From positions 1-46,925 of the forward strand of contig CALIXB010000015.1 in NCBI GenBank assembly GCA_938046775.1: 46,925 nt of DNA, read 5' to 3'. Position numbers and translations under genes: made by a program. Below, one piece after another: positions 23,395 to 33,255 of this stretch (position 1 is the stretch's first letter; every line of letters begins with the position of its first letter). Below the pieces are notes generated by a model. That model was not told the origin of the DNA. It did no database searches and saw only the letters and a list, made by a program, of their open reading frames with translations. Source of the DNA: an uncultured Candidatus Saccharibacteria bacterium (GTDB lineage Bacteria; Patescibacteriota; Saccharimonadia; Saccharimonadales; Saccharimonadaceae).

Positions 23395-23874
23395 ATGCCT
23401 CGTAAAGTTACCAAGAAACTACAACGTGAACTTAAGCCTGACCGCCGCTACCAAAGCGTGCTGGTGCAGCGCCTGATCAACAAATCAATGTTGGACGGCA
23501 AAAAATTGGCGGCCGAGCGGGCTGTTTACACCGCGCTGGAAACTGCTGCTAAAAAATTGGATTCAGAAGATCCACTAGCGGTATTTGAGAAAGCCTTGAA
23601 AAATGTCAGCCCGAACTTTGAAGTGAAGAGCCGTCGTGTCGGTGGTGCGAACTACCAGATTCCGTTCCCAGTTCAGGGACACCGGCAGCTACACTACGCG
23701 TTTAGTTGGCTAGTCCAAGCAGCCCGCGCTCGCAGCGGTATGCCATACTCGCAGCGTTTGGCACTGGAGATCGTTGATGCTTACAACGAAGCTGGCGCTG
23801 CCTTCAAGAAGAAAGAAGACACCCACAAGATGGCCGAAGCCAACCGCGCCTTTGCGCACTTTGCTCGCGGCTAA
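23395..23874 (+). CDS. rpsG: Small subunit ribosomal protein uS7
   Basis: 159-aa S7, which nucleates assembly of the 30S head. MPRKV start, LVQRLINKSMLDGKK, ALKNVSPNFEVKSRRVGGANYQIP-type block and the C-terminal helix (KMAEANRAFAHF) are typical. Starts 2 nt after rpsL. In many bacteria fusA and tuf follow directly; here yajQ and a protease gene intervene before fusA, and a terminator closes the rpsL-rpsG unit. Confidence 0.98.
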   Translation: MPRKVTKKLQRELKPDRRYQSVLVQRLINKSMLDGKKLAAERAVYTALETAAKKLDSEDPLAVFEKALKNVSPNFEVKSRRVGGANYQIPFPVQGHRQLHYAFSWLVQAARARSGMPYSQRLALEIVDAYNEAGAAFKKKEDTHKMAEANRAFAHFARG

Positions 23875-23897
23875 TCGTTGCTTAAACGCAAAATCAG

Positions 23898-23926
23898 AAA
23901 ATCGCTCTGTGAAAGGGGCGATTTTT
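23898..23926 (+). terminator. Terminator after rpsG
   Basis: AAAATCGC (23898-23905) pairs with GCGATTTT (23918-23925), extended by wobble pairs, with a T run. The extended -10 of yajQ (TGT + TATAAT) begins immediately after. Confidence 0.75.
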
Positions 23927-23953
23927 GTTATAATAGATAAAATAGGAGGATAA

Positions 23954-24448
23954 ATGGCAAGTTTTTCATTTGATATTGTGTCAGAAATTGACAAGGCCGA
24001 GATGAACAATGTATTCATGCAGGCGGAAAAAGAGATTCAAGGGCGGTATGATTTTAAGGGGACGAGTGCTGGAATTGACTGGCTGGATGATAAAAAAGGC
24101 CTGAAACTCACTGGTGATAATGAGTGGCAAGTTGATGCTGTATTAGATATAGTGCGTAAGAAGTTGGCGGCTCGTGGTCAGTCAAGCAAATCTCTAGACC
24201 TCACTAAGGAAAAAGTTACTTCAAATCTGAAGACTACTTGGGAGATACCGTTTAAGCAGGGTCTTGATCAAGCGATAGCGAAACGGATCGCTGCGGATAT
24301 TCGCACCAATGCCCCAAAAGCCAAACCGCAAATCCAGGGCGACCTCGTCCGCGTTACCTCTGCTTCAAAAGATGAATTACAAAAAGTCATTAGTTTAGTG
24401 CGTGAGAAAGATTATGACACGCCACTGCAATTTGTGAATTATAGGTAA
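23954..24448 (+). CDS. yajQ: YajQ family nucleotide-binding protein
   Basis: 164-aa member of the YajQ/DUF520 family. SFSFDIVSEIDKAEMNN and RYDFKGTSAGIDW are the family signatures; the rest follows the two ferredoxin-like repeats, ending in DTPLQFVNYR, which is the standard C-terminus. Some members bind cyclic di-GMP and act with a transcription factor; others have been tied to RNA or nucleotide binding. The role here is open. Own promoter (TGTTATAAT) and ribosome site AGGAGG. The protease gene follows after 12 nt. Confidence 0.92.
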   Translation: MASFSFDIVSEIDKAEMNNVFMQAEKEIQGRYDFKGTSAGIDWLDDKKGLKLTGDNEWQVDAVLDIVRKKLAARGQSSKSLDLTKEKVTSNLKTTWEIPFKQGLDQAIAKRIAADIRTNAPKAKPQIQGDLVRVTSASKDELQKVISLVREKDYDTPLQFVNYR

Positions 24449-24460
24449 GGTAGTAATAAA

Positions 24461-26983
24461 ATGAATCAAAAATCAATTAAGAAATTAAGAATCTTAGCAA
24501 TTGTCCTAGGTGTAATCTTTTTAATCTCAATCATTATTGGGGTGGTTGTTCTTAATAATAATCGTTCGTCCGGCGTTAGTAGCTCAGCAAAGAAGAAGAT
24601 TCAGGACTTACTTTCTGAGGAGAACTCTCGGCATTATCGTAAGGTTGTCTCTAAGTACGGCTTTTCGTTGCAATATGATAAGGAAACGTTTGTTGGCGAA
24701 GGCCACGTTCTTCATAAAGAATCTAACAGTAAGGAATATCGTGCTGATTTATACAGTGACGATGAGTTAAATGAAAGTCGTGCTTACGCAATTCTTAAAT
24801 TAATATATCGGCAGAATCCAGAGAAAGATAAGAAAGATGGTAACTTTTCGCTTACGAAAATTATGCCCGAGCTTTCGATTACAACTTCGCGCAAGAAGAA
24901 CTATTTTGACCGCTCAACGATGCCCGATGAGTATAAGGATACTAAGAAATATTCCGACTTAGACCTGCTGCTTCAGGGCGATATCAATAGCCGTAAGAAA
25001 AAAGACTCAAATATGAAATATCACACTGGAGATGTGACAATTTCTGGTCTGCAGTTTAAGAAACTGGTCGTGGATTATGGAAGTACCTATGACGGTAAGT
25101 GGCAGAAAACTGGCGAGAGCACAATATATATGACTATTCAGAATGGTAGACCGTATTGGATATCGATATTTGCGCTGAGTAAGAATGTATATATGCAGCC
25201 ATACATTGACCAGCTGGAGTCGTTAGTGGGTGCTGTTACTTTCCAGAAGCCAGATGAGAGCTATCTGGTTAGTGCTAATGACGGAAGTGGTCATCTGGCC
25301 GATTCGGGAATAAGCCTAGCTAAGGCAGAGAACTTCTCGAAAGATAAGAATACTACGAACACCCTAAGTACCTTAGATGAGAAATCTATTATTAAAGTGG
25401 TAGCTAGGAACCAAATCTCTACAGTTCGTGTCGGGACAATTCGTTGCGCTGATATGATATACACAGCTCAAAATGGTGCCACTATGCGATTAAATGGTCT
25501 GTGTACTGGAGGGATTGGTAGTGGCTCAATTGTTTCGGATGATGGCTATATTGCTACAAACGGCCACGTGACAGAAGTCGCCAACCAGAGTATGATCAGG
25601 GGATTGCGGTCAAGAGAGCAGTGGGACACTTATTGTCATTTTATGATAAATGCTGGCTACATAACCAGACAGGCCCTAGTTGATCTAATAAAAAAATCAC
25701 AGGGCGGTGATCAGTCTGCGACGGCAGCCATCCAAGGCCTTATTGATAATGTGCCGATTGATAATATTCGGTCAGAAAATGATCGATATGATTATATTAT
25801 CCAGACCTCAAATGACCCGATTGTTCATGATAGAAGTAATCCGGAACTTTCGAGATGGAAGAAGACTCCAACCAACGTTAGCGCTAAGAAGATTGACGCA
25901 GAAGTCAATTTGCGACAGGCTAGGATGGATTTAAATAGCGACAAAACCGATGTGGCAATTTTAAAGATTGACGGTAGATTCCCGGCAGTTGACTTAGGTG
26001 ATAGTAATGGTTTGTCTCAGGGTGATCAGGTAACGGCAATTGGCTATCCAGCAGTTGTTGATAATGGCACACAAACAAAGCAAGCTAAGACTGTGCCAAC
26101 AGTAACTCAGGGTAGTGTCAGTGGCATGAGAAGAGACGCTGGTGGTCACAAATTATTCTCGATGACGGCACAAATTGCCGCTGGAAATAGTGGAGGACCC
26201 GCCTTTGATAAGAACGGTAAGCAAATAGGTCTGAATACTTATGGTGGTGCAGCCTGTGCAAACAGTGATAAAAAGAATAATTCATGTTTTGGAAGTGGTG
26301 TTTTCCGTGATATCGCTGATCTAAAAAGTATGGCCAAGAAAAATAATGTTAAGCTTTCGTCTGATGGTGAGCTAACTAAGCTCTGGAAAGACGGCTTAGA
26401 GGATTTCTCTCAGGGTAAATATTCTAAGGCGAAAGATAAGTTTGAGAAGCTTGATAAAAAATACTCCGGCAATTATCTAGTTACAAAGATGATTGATGTA
26501 GCTTCTAACACCCCAGATGATTATGTAGAACCTAAAAAGTCCGACAAAGAGTCTGGCGGCGTAGCAGATGCTGGGGCGAATAAAAAGTCTGAGACAGATA
26601 AGACGGACAATGATACTGTGATGATTGTAGTAGTTGTGGTCATTGCCTCTACGGGAGCATTGTTCTTGGTAGTGTCAATCATTGCCATTATAGTTTCCGT
26701 CAGTAGTCGTCGAAAATTTACTGCCTACCCGCAGTATGTAGTCGGCCAGTATCCGCAGCAGTCACCATATCAGCAACAGGACTATCAGCAAGGTCCTGTG
26801 TCCCCACGGCAATATCCATCACAGCAGAGTCCTATACCTTCACAACAATATCCGCCGCAGGGTTATTATCAACAATCGCCAGGCCAGTACCCACCGGCGC
26901 CTATTCAGGCTTCAGGCAATTATCCGCCTACTGGGTCGATTTCAGAGGTTGATGAATCTAAAAATCCGCCAGCTCAAAGCTAG
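24461..26983 (+). CDS. Membrane-anchored trypsin-like serine protease with two membrane segments
   Basis: 840 aa. A short basic N-terminus and one hydrophobic helix (residues about 9-30) precede a long extracytoplasmic part. The chymotrypsin-fold triad can be placed: His369 (TNGHVTE), Asp497 (TDVAILKID), Ser577 (AAGNSGGPAF). His and Asp are 128 residues apart, far more than in HtrA/DegP, so a large insert sits between them. No PDZ domain is seen. After a Lys-rich stretch a second strong helix follows (about 718-748), then a tail of roughly 90 residues rich in Pro, Gln and Tyr (QYPQQSPYQQQDYQQG). Predicted topology puts the protease outside and both ends inside. Likely co-transcribed with yajQ. 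The target is unknown; surface or envelope protein processing is an inference. Confidence 0.8.
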   Translation: MNQKSIKKLRILAIVLGVIFLISIIIGVVVLNNNRSSGVSSSAKKKIQDLLSEENSRHYRKVVSKYGFSLQYDKETFVGEGHVLHKESNSKEYRADLYSDDELNESRAYAILKLIYRQNPEKDKKDGNFSLTKIMPELSITTSRKKNYFDRSTMPDEYKDTKKYSDLDLLLQGDINSRKKKDSNMKYHTGDVTISGLQFKKLVVDYGSTYDGKWQKTGESTIYMTIQNGRPYWISIFALSKNVYMQPYIDQLESLVGAVTFQKPDESYLVSANDGSGHLADSGISLAKAENFSKDKNTTNTLSTLDEKSIIKVVARNQISTVRVGTIRCADMIYTAQNGATMRLNGLCTGGIGSGSIVSDDGYIATNGHVTEVANQSMIRGLRSREQWDTYCHFMINAGYITRQALVDLIKKSQGGDQSATAAIQGLIDNVPIDNIRSENDRYDYIIQTSNDPIVHDRSNPELSRWKKTPTNVSAKKIDAEVNLRQARMDLNSDKTDVAILKIDGRFPAVDLGDSNGLSQGDQVTAIGYPAVVDNGTQTKQAKTVPTVTQGSVSGMRRDAGGHKLFSMTAQIAAGNSGGPAFDKNGKQIGLNTYGGAACANSDKKNNSCFGSGVFRDIADLKSMAKKNNVKLSSDGELTKLWKDGLEDFSQGKYSKAKDKFEKLDKKYSGNYLVTKMIDVASNTPDDYVEPKKSDKESGGVADAGANKKSETDKTDNDTVMIVVVVVIASTGALFLVVSIIAIIVSVSSRRKFTAYPQYVVGQYPQQSPYQQQDYQQGPVSPRQYPSQQSPIPSQQYPPQGYYQQSPGQYPPAPIQASGNYPPTGSISEVDESKNPPAQS

Positions 26984-27086
26984 TCAAAATTACAGATAAC
27001 TGATATAATAAAACGCAAGAGTAGTTTTTTGGTGCCAAAAAATTGACCAAAGATCTCGACAAATTAACGTAATATAAAGGAAAATT

Positions 27087-29177
27087 ATGGCAGAGACGAA
27101 TGTTCCGCTGAAAAATTTTAGAAATATCGGTATTATCGCCCATATTGACGCCGGTAAAACGACGACAACTGAGGGTATTTTGTACCGCACTGGTTTGACC
27201 CACAAAATCGGTGTAGTCAAAGGCGACGGCGACGGTGCGACCACTGACTGGATGGCGCAGGAAAAAGAGCGCGGTATCACCATCACCTCGGCAGCGGTGA
27301 CTTGTTTTTGGAAGGGTCATAAGATCAACATCATTGACACCCCAGGGCACATCGACTTTACTGCCGAGGTGGAGCGTTCACTCCGCGTCCTCGACGGTGC
27401 AGTGACGGTGTTTGACGGCAAAATGGGCGTTGAGGCACAGTCTGAGACAGTGTGGCGCCAGGCTGACAAATATGGTGTGCCGCGTATCTGCTTCATCAAC
27501 AAGATTAACCAAACTGGTGGGGACTTCTGGAAATCTCTGGAATCAATTCACAACCGTTTGAGCAAGCAAGCGTTCCCAATCCATATCCCAATTGGTTTTG
27601 AAAAGACTATCAATGGTGTGGTTGACCTAATCGACATGAAGGCGTACACCTATACTGACTTTGCTGACCATGAGTTGGTGCAGGGTGAAATCCCAGCTGA
27701 CATGCTGGAGAAATGCCAAAACGCCCGCAGTTTGTTGGTGGAAAATGCGGTTGAAGCTGATGATGAACTGATGATGAAGTTCCTCGATCAAGGCGAAGAG
27801 GCGATTACTATCGACGAGCTCAAGTCTGCCTTGCGCAAGCGCGTGCTGGCTGGCGACTTCTTCTTGGTTACTGGTGGTGACGGCCGCGGCGTTATCGTGG
27901 AGAAGCTGCTTGACTTGATGGTTGACTTCTTACCAAGCCCACTGGATGTCGACGAGATTTGGGGTAAAAATCCAAAGACTGGCGACGAAGTGAGCCGCAA
28001 GCCAGACGACAAAGAGCCGATGAGTGCCTTGGCATTTAAGATCGCCACTGACCCATTTGTTGGTAAGCTGATCTTTATCCGCGTCTACTCAGGTGTTTTG
28101 AATTCTGGTAGCTACGTTCTGAATACCACTACTGGCGATAAGGAGCGTATAGGCCGTATTGTGCGCATGCATGCTGACAAGCGCGAAGATATCGATAAGA
28201 TTTCTGCCGGCGACATTGCCGCAGTGGTTGGCTTAAAGAACACTGGTACAGGTAATACCTTGACTGATCCAGCGCATCCGATTGCCCTAGAATCAATTGA
28301 GTTCCCAGAGCCGCCAGTTTCCATCGCCGTTGAGCCGAAATCAAAGGCTGACCAAGAAAAAATGGCGCTGGCTTTGCAGCGTTTGTCCGAGGAAGACCCA
28401 ACCTTCCGTATCCATACTGATGAAGAAACTGGCCAGACTATTATGTCCGGCATGGGTGAGTTGCACCTGGACATCTTGATCGACCGCATGAAGCGCGAGT
28501 TTAAGGTTGAAGCTAACATCGGTGAGCCACAAGTGGCCTTCCGAGAATCAATCAAAGGCAAAGCTGAAGTTCAAGGTAAGCACGCCAAGCAGTCTGGTGG
28601 TCGCGGTCAATACGGTGATGTTTGGGTACGATTTGAACCAAACGAAGCTGGTAAGGGCTTTGAGTTCATCGACGAAATTAAGGGTGGTGTGGTTCCTCAG
28701 GAATATCGCCCAGCTGTCATGAAGGGTATCAAGGAAACTTTGGAGGGCGGTGTTATCGCTGGCTATCCAGTGGTTGACGTTAAAGCGACGCTGTATGATG
28801 GTTCGTACCACGATGTCGACTCCTCAGAACTAGCCTTCTCGTTGGCGGGTTCATTGGCGGCTCGCGAAGGTATCAAACAAGCAACACCAATTCTGCTTGA
28901 ACCAGTCATGAAGGTTGAAGTAACCACCCCAGAAGAGTTCATGGGCGACATCATCGGCGACCTTAACTCACGCCGCGGCCGTATCGACGCTATGGAAGAT
29001 TTGATGGGCGGCGCTAAGCTGATCAAGGCATTTGTGCCATTGGCGAATATGTTTGGTTACACCTCAGATATCCGCTCGATGTCGCAGGGTCGCGCAGCCA
29101 GCACCATGGAATTAGCGCAGTACGAGGAAGTACCACCGAACGTGGCGCAGGAGATTATCGAGAAGCGCTCTAAATAA
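27087..29177 (+). CDS. fusA: Elongation factor G
   Basis: 696-aa translocation GTPase. G1 is AHIDAGKTTTT (from residue 18), G2 in RGITITSAAV, G3 DTPGHIDF, G4 NKINQTGG (NKxx type; usually NKMD), then the domain II-V blocks, including GMGELHLDILIDRMKREF and GGVVPQEYRPAV. Normal length. Ribosome site AAAGGA 7 nt upstream; a TATAAT (27004-27009) suggests a ~70-nt leader. It ends at a very strong terminator. Confidence 0.97.
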   Translation: MAETNVPLKNFRNIGIIAHIDAGKTTTTEGILYRTGLTHKIGVVKGDGDGATTDWMAQEKERGITITSAAVTCFWKGHKINIIDTPGHIDFTAEVERSLRVLDGAVTVFDGKMGVEAQSETVWRQADKYGVPRICFINKINQTGGDFWKSLESIHNRLSKQAFPIHIPIGFEKTINGVVDLIDMKAYTYTDFADHELVQGEIPADMLEKCQNARSLLVENAVEADDELMMKFLDQGEEAITIDELKSALRKRVLAGDFFLVTGGDGRGVIVEKLLDLMVDFLPSPLDVDEIWGKNPKTGDEVSRKPDDKEPMSALAFKIATDPFVGKLIFIRVYSGVLNSGSYVLNTTTGDKERIGRIVRMHADKREDIDKISAGDIAAVVGLKNTGTGNTLTDPAHPIALESIEFPEPPVSIAVEPKSKADQEKMALALQRLSEEDPTFRIHTDEETGQTIMSGMGELHLDILIDRMKREFKVEANIGEPQVAFRESIKGKAEVQGKHAKQSGGRGQYGDVWVRFEPNEAGKGFEFIDEIKGGVVPQEYRPAVMKGIKETLEGGVIAGYPVVDVKATLYDGSYHDVDSSELAFSLAGSLAAREGIKQATPILLEPVMKVEVTTPEEFMGDIIGDLNSRRGRIDAMEDLMGGAKLIKAFVPLANMFGYTSDIRSMSQGRAASTMELAQYEEVPPNVAQEIIEKRSK

Positions 29178-29192
29178 TCTCATAAGATAAGG

Positions 29193-29223
29193 AAAAATCC
29201 TCAGAGTAACTCTGAGGATTTTT
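29193..29223. terminator. Bidirectional terminator between fusA and the HD gene
   Basis: Perfect 14-bp stem: AAAAATCCTCAGAG (29193-29206), loop TAA, CTCTGAGGATTTTT (29210-29223). A and T runs on both sides let it serve the convergent gene at 29244-29723 as well. Confidence 0.92.
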
Positions 29224-29243
29224 ATTTGGTTAGACTTATATTT

Positions 29244-29723
29244 TTATAGATTTGGTATTTTCAGATTTCGATTATTTAACTCCGCATGGATACGATTAGC
29301 CAGTCTATTTGCTTTTATTGATTGCGTACTTTTGGGGCCGTATCTATTTTTAATGTCCACCAGTCGCTGATCCATAGTCAGAGATTCGCCATTTGGGCCT
29401 GTCGTCATGTCTGCTATATTTAAGATCAACAACTCATCTGTCCAGCTTTCTATATCAGGGTTGCCGTGGTCAAATACGGCGTCGGCCCAGTCAAAACCGG
29501 ACAATCTCAAGATTCTGCCGCCCTCATGTTCATGCTCTGTCTGATTTTCAACAAAGGCATAGGCGAAATCATGAATTAATCCCATTGCGAATAAGCTGCG
29601 CGCTTTATCCTCTTCCATTTTAAAAACGTTGCGGGCCAGCTTGTATGATTTATAGGCGACGGAGCGCATATGAAATAGTCTGGAGTCAGATAATCCGATG
29701 AATTGGGATAAATCTTCTTTCAT
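29244..29723 (-). CDS. HD-domain hydrolase
   Basis: 159-aa single-domain metal-dependent phosphohydrolase. The metal ligands expected for HD proteins are present: His18 (RLFHMRSVA), the HD pair at 51-52 (GLIHDFAYAF), HEHEGG near 64-69 and DHGN near 83. It thus looks active, unlike the HD-like protein at 7546. The substrate is unknown; relatives act on nucleotides. Its ATG overlaps the stop of the exporter gene (TAATG), so the two are translated together. Confidence 0.8.
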   Translation of the reverse strand: MKEDLSQFIGLSDSRLFHMRSVAYKSYKLARNVFKMEEDKARSLFAMGLIHDFAYAFVENQTEHEHEGGRILRLSGFDWADAVFDHGNPDIESWTDELLILNIADMTTGPNGESLTMDQRLVDIKNRYGPKSTQSIKANRLANRIHAELNNRNLKIPNL

Positions 29724-31111
29724 TATGCTTGAGTAATGCGACGAAAAATGTTAATTAATTGGCGTCGAATCGGGCGACCAACTATGTTACCGAAAGATGC
29801 GCCAATTGCTACCGCTACGCCGATGAGAATTGCCCTGGCTAGGATGGCTAAAGCGGGTAAGAAGTTGACGCTATTTGGTGGATATAGTACGACTCCCATT
29901 AAGCCGTTGTAAAGAGACAGCCCCGGAACTAGTGGGACAATTCCCGCTGCGATGATAGCTAGAGAAGGGAATTTCCATAATCTGGAGGTGAGGACAGCTA
30001 CTAGTCCAATGACTGCTGCCGCGATGCCGCTGGCTGTGACGATATCAAATCCGAAGCTCATAACTAATCGTGAAATCCACCAGCCAAATATTGCAATCAA
30101 GCCCGAAATAATCATACCTAACCACTTTGCGTGATTTCTTAAAACAAATGCCGCCGCAATAATTCCGGCACCCAAATATTGTGTATGTTTATCAGCCAAG
30201 GTCAAACGATCTGGCGTTGCTGGGAAAGTAATACCAAACTTTGTGGCAATATAAAGCCCGACCATCACGCCAGCAATTACGCCACCTGTTGCCATTACTA
30301 CCTTTAGTAATCTGGCGTTTGCTGTCATGTAGTATTCATCAATTGCGTCCTGGAATGCACCAACAAACATCAGTCCAGCCACCAACAGGACGATTCCGCT
30401 AATCACTAACAAAGTGGTATTGACACTCAGCCCCAGATAATTACTACACCAAGCCGTACCAGCCGCTGTCAGTGTGACAAAGATTGCTACAAGGGACTGA
30501 GAATAGAAAAGTGGTGCGCCAATATGTCCCAGCCAGCGCAATAAACCAGTCGCTAAAAATCCCATTAAAAACGCCAAGGCTGCCATTAGTGGACTGCCGC
30601 CATATAAAGTAACTGAACCGGCGCTAACAAGACCTCCCGCTGCGTAAACGACTAGTCCGGAGTGCTTATTTGGTTTTTTAAGTATCTGCTGCAGCCTTTC
30701 CTCAGCTTCTTCTAAGGGAAGTTGTTTATGACGAATATCAAGAGCTAGTAGCTGCAAGGCTTGGATTAATTGGTAATTAGGGTCGTCTGGTACAATGACC
30801 CGCGCCATCGTCAGCGGCTCGTGATTGACGCCACGGTCTTGAGAAACCGTCACTAATGTATAACTAATGTCTATGTGGACGCGCTTCTGGCAGTAGGTCT
30901 GAGTTATTCCTTGCGACATACGCACCACATCGCGCGCCACCACTCCCATACTCAGGAGTTGCTCAGCAATGGTCATAGTCATGCGCAGGGCTCGCATGTT
31001 CGGCGTTAAACTGTCGTCAATTTTTTCCAAATCATGCACTGGCTCAAAGCTATAAAAATTAGCCACTCTGGCTAGTGATTGTTCGATAATTTTTGGTACT
31101 TTTTTCTTCAC
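29723..31111 (-). CDS. ThrE-type threonine/serine exporter family protein
   Basis: 462-aa membrane protein with the two-part ThrE architecture in one chain: an N-terminal cytoplasmic domain (MTIAEQLLSMGVVARDVVRM, VHIDISYTLVTVSQD) and about ten hydrophobic helices in two blocks after residue ~150. Family members export Thr/Ser or small metabolites with the proton gradient; the substrate here is not shown. Start GTG 31111 is 7 nt after TACACT, itself preceded by TGT (extended -10), so the message should be leaderless. Forms an operon with the HD hydrolase. Confidence 0.8.
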   Translation of the reverse strand: MKKKVPKIIEQSLARVANFYSFEPVHDLEKIDDSLTPNMRALRMTMTIAEQLLSMGVVARDVVRMSQGITQTYCQKRVHIDISYTLVTVSQDRGVNHEPLTMARVIVPDDPNYQLIQALQLLALDIRHKQLPLEEAEERLQQILKKPNKHSGLVVYAAGGLVSAGSVTLYGGSPLMAALAFLMGFLATGLLRWLGHIGAPLFYSQSLVAIFVTLTAAGTAWCSNYLGLSVNTTLLVISGIVLLVAGLMFVGAFQDAIDEYYMTANARLLKVVMATGGVIAGVMVGLYIATKFGITFPATPDRLTLADKHTQYLGAGIIAAAFVLRNHAKWLGMIISGLIAIFGWWISRLVMSFGFDIVTASGIAAAVIGLVAVLTSRLWKFPSLAIIAAGIVPLVPGLSLYNGLMGVVLYPPNSVNFLPALAILARAILIGVAVAIGASFGNIVGRPIRRQLINIFRRITQA

Positions 31112-31253
31112 AATATCTAGTGTAACAAATTTTATGCCAATAGAAATAGCCCGCCAAGAGAGCTTCAGCAGAAGCCTATATATCTACTCCTGACGAGTGT
31201 GTTATTGCCCATATCACACGTCAAGATGAGGATCGGGTAGATGAAAAGAAGTT
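31112..31253. other. Intergenic gap with a short orphan reading frame
   Basis: Between the divergent/adjacent minus-strand genes lies the exporter promoter (AGTGTA at 31119-31124 on the plus strand). A plus-strand frame 31150-31257 without a start reads like coding sequence (DECVIAHITRQDEDRVD, TAG), possibly a decayed gene end; chance is equally possible. Confidence 0.3.
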
Positions 31254-33221
31254 CTAGTCAACTTTCTGTAAGACAATTCCCGTTCTGGCTGGCAGATAAA
31301 CTTTAAGATTGTGATTATTGCCGACTGGGGAGGTGAAAAAGCGAGAGCTGTGGCTGATACGTTCCTGTCCGCCAAATGCTTTATCATCGGTGCTTAATAT
31401 CAATTGGTAAGAGCCAGCTTCCGTGGGCAATTCGTAGTCTGTTTGGGATTTATCTGGGGAAAAATTGATAACAAATAGAAATTCGCCGTGCATGAAGCTG
31501 ACTATGTGATCCGATTGGTGAACTGTAAGGTGGCTGATTTCATCGCCGTCAGTTTTCTGAATAATCTTCATTAGCGCCTCGTCAAATTCGCCCAGCCACT
31601 GGTACTTGAGAAAACCGTTATCACGTAAACTCCACTGGCGCCGCGCGTGCTTGAACGACCAATTATTGCCTTCACGCGGAAAATCAATCCATTCCGGATG
31701 TCCGAATTCATTGCCCATAAAGTTAAGGTAACCGCCGCCGTGCAGCCCAGCGGTCAGCAGTCGAATCAGTTTATGTAGGGCTATGCCGCGTTCCACAGTC
31801 AGATCGGGGTCGGCTTTATCCATGTGCCAATACATGGCCTTGTCGATCAGCCGAAAAATCAGTGTCTTGTCACCGACTAAGGCTTGGTCATGGCTCTCGG
31901 CATAGGTGATGACTTTTTCCTCTGGGCGATGTGAACTCAACGTATACACCAGCTCGCCCAAATCCCAATCTTCGTCACGCTTTTCTTTCAATGTCTTGAT
32001 CCAGAGATCGGGCGCACCCATTTGCAAGCGATAATCAAAGCCTAAACCGCCATGTTCAGTCGGTGCCGCCAAGCCCGGTAACCCACTCATTTCCTCGGCA
32101 ATGGTCGTGGCATCGGGGCGAACAGCGTGAATGACATCATTTGCCAGTCTGAGATAGACCAAGGCGTCCTTATCGACATCATCAGTAAAATAATCATCAT
32201 ATCTGGTAAAACTTTTGCCCAAACCGTGGTCGTGATACACCATGCTGGTCACACCGTCAAACCGAAAGCCGTCAACATGGTATTCATCCAACCACCAGCG
32301 GCAATTGCTGGCGAGAAAGTGCAGTACTGCCGGCTTGCCATAATCAAACAACCGCGAATCCCAGGCTGGATGGTCGTGAGCTTTGAAATATTGCGTCGGG
32401 CTGCCCGCGAAATTGCCGAGGCCCTCAACCTCATTTTTAGCGGCATGGGCATGAACGATGTCAATGATGACGCGCAGCCCCAAACCGTGTGCCGTGTCCA
32501 CCAGTCGCTTAAAATCATCGGGCGTGCCAAAGCGTGACGACACCGCAAAAAAGTTGCTGACGTGATAACCAAAACTGCCGTAATATGGGTGTTCGGCAAT
32601 GGCCATCAGCTGGATGGTGTTGTAGCCAGCTTGCTTGATGCGTGGCAGGACGACCGCGGTAAATTCATTGAAGCTAGCGACCTTTCCCTTCTCACTGCTC
32701 ATACCAATATGCGCCTCGTAAATCAGTGGCACGTTTGGCGCAGGTGGAATATCATGTTGCCACTGATATGGCTTATCCGGCTGCCAGACCACGGCCGAAA
32801 AATCCACCGAATCATCATCTTGGACAACGTAGGTGGCGTATGACGGCAAGCGCCAGCCGTCGCCATTTGGCCAATAGACGCGCAGCTTATATTTCTGCCC
32901 GTGATGTAACGCATCCTTCGGCAAATCAACGCTCCATGTACCATGTGCGCCAGGCCGCAGGGCAAACTCTTCGCGTTCTTGCCAATCAGAAAAATCGCCC
33001 ACCATCACTACGCGCGTAGCATTCGGTGCCCATTCGCGAAATGTCCAGCCCGCCGCTGTCTGGTGCAGGCCAAAATGACGAAATCCCAGCGCAAAATCCG
33101 CCGGCGATTTGCCGTCAAAAACTTTCTCGAGTGTCGACGAAACATAAGCCTCGCGATCCTTGATGACACCCTCATGCGGTGCCAACCACGGATCAAGCTC
33201 AACCAGCGTTTTCTTGCTCAT
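31254..33221 (-). CDS. glgB: 1,4-alpha-glucan branching enzyme
   Basis: 655-aa GH13 enzyme that makes alpha-1,6 branches in glycogen-like glucans. An N-terminal CBM48-type domain (FREWAPNATRVVMVGDFSDW) precedes the barrel. Nucleophile Asp322 in DGFRFDGVTSM, acid/base Glu376/377 in TIAEEMSG, third acid in AESHDQALVG, and GNEFGHPEW near the end. This matches the eukaryote-like GlgB subgroup. Start ATG 33221 is 6 nt after TATACT (leaderless); the frame is open to 33269 but that part crosses the promoter. No other glycogen gene is nearby, so how the glucan is made or gained is not shown here. Confidence 0.93.
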   Translation of the reverse strand: MSKKTLVELDPWLAPHEGVIKDREAYVSSTLEKVFDGKSPADFALGFRHFGLHQTAAGWTFREWAPNATRVVMVGDFSDWQEREEFALRPGAHGTWSVDLPKDALHHGQKYKLRVYWPNGDGWRLPSYATYVVQDDDSVDFSAVVWQPDKPYQWQHDIPPAPNVPLIYEAHIGMSSEKGKVASFNEFTAVVLPRIKQAGYNTIQLMAIAEHPYYGSFGYHVSNFFAVSSRFGTPDDFKRLVDTAHGLGLRVIIDIVHAHAAKNEVEGLGNFAGSPTQYFKAHDHPAWDSRLFDYGKPAVLHFLASNCRWWLDEYHVDGFRFDGVTSMVYHDHGLGKSFTRYDDYFTDDVDKDALVYLRLANDVIHAVRPDATTIAEEMSGLPGLAAPTEHGGLGFDYRLQMGAPDLWIKTLKEKRDEDWDLGELVYTLSSHRPEEKVITYAESHDQALVGDKTLIFRLIDKAMYWHMDKADPDLTVERGIALHKLIRLLTAGLHGGGYLNFMGNEFGHPEWIDFPREGNNWSFKHARRQWSLRDNGFLKYQWLGEFDEALMKIIQKTDGDEISHLTVHQSDHIVSFMHGEFLFVINFSPDKSQTDYELPTEAGSYQLILSTDDKAFGGQERISHSSRFFTSPVGNNHNLKVYLPARTGIVLQKVD

Positions 33222-33255
33222 GGTTATAGTATACCGCATGAGGCAATGCTTGTGC

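Noticed and set aside
31150..31257. Plus-strand coding remnant (DECVIAHITRQDEDRVD)
   Set aside because: Only 36 codons without a start; too short to separate from chance, kept only as a note in the gap entry.
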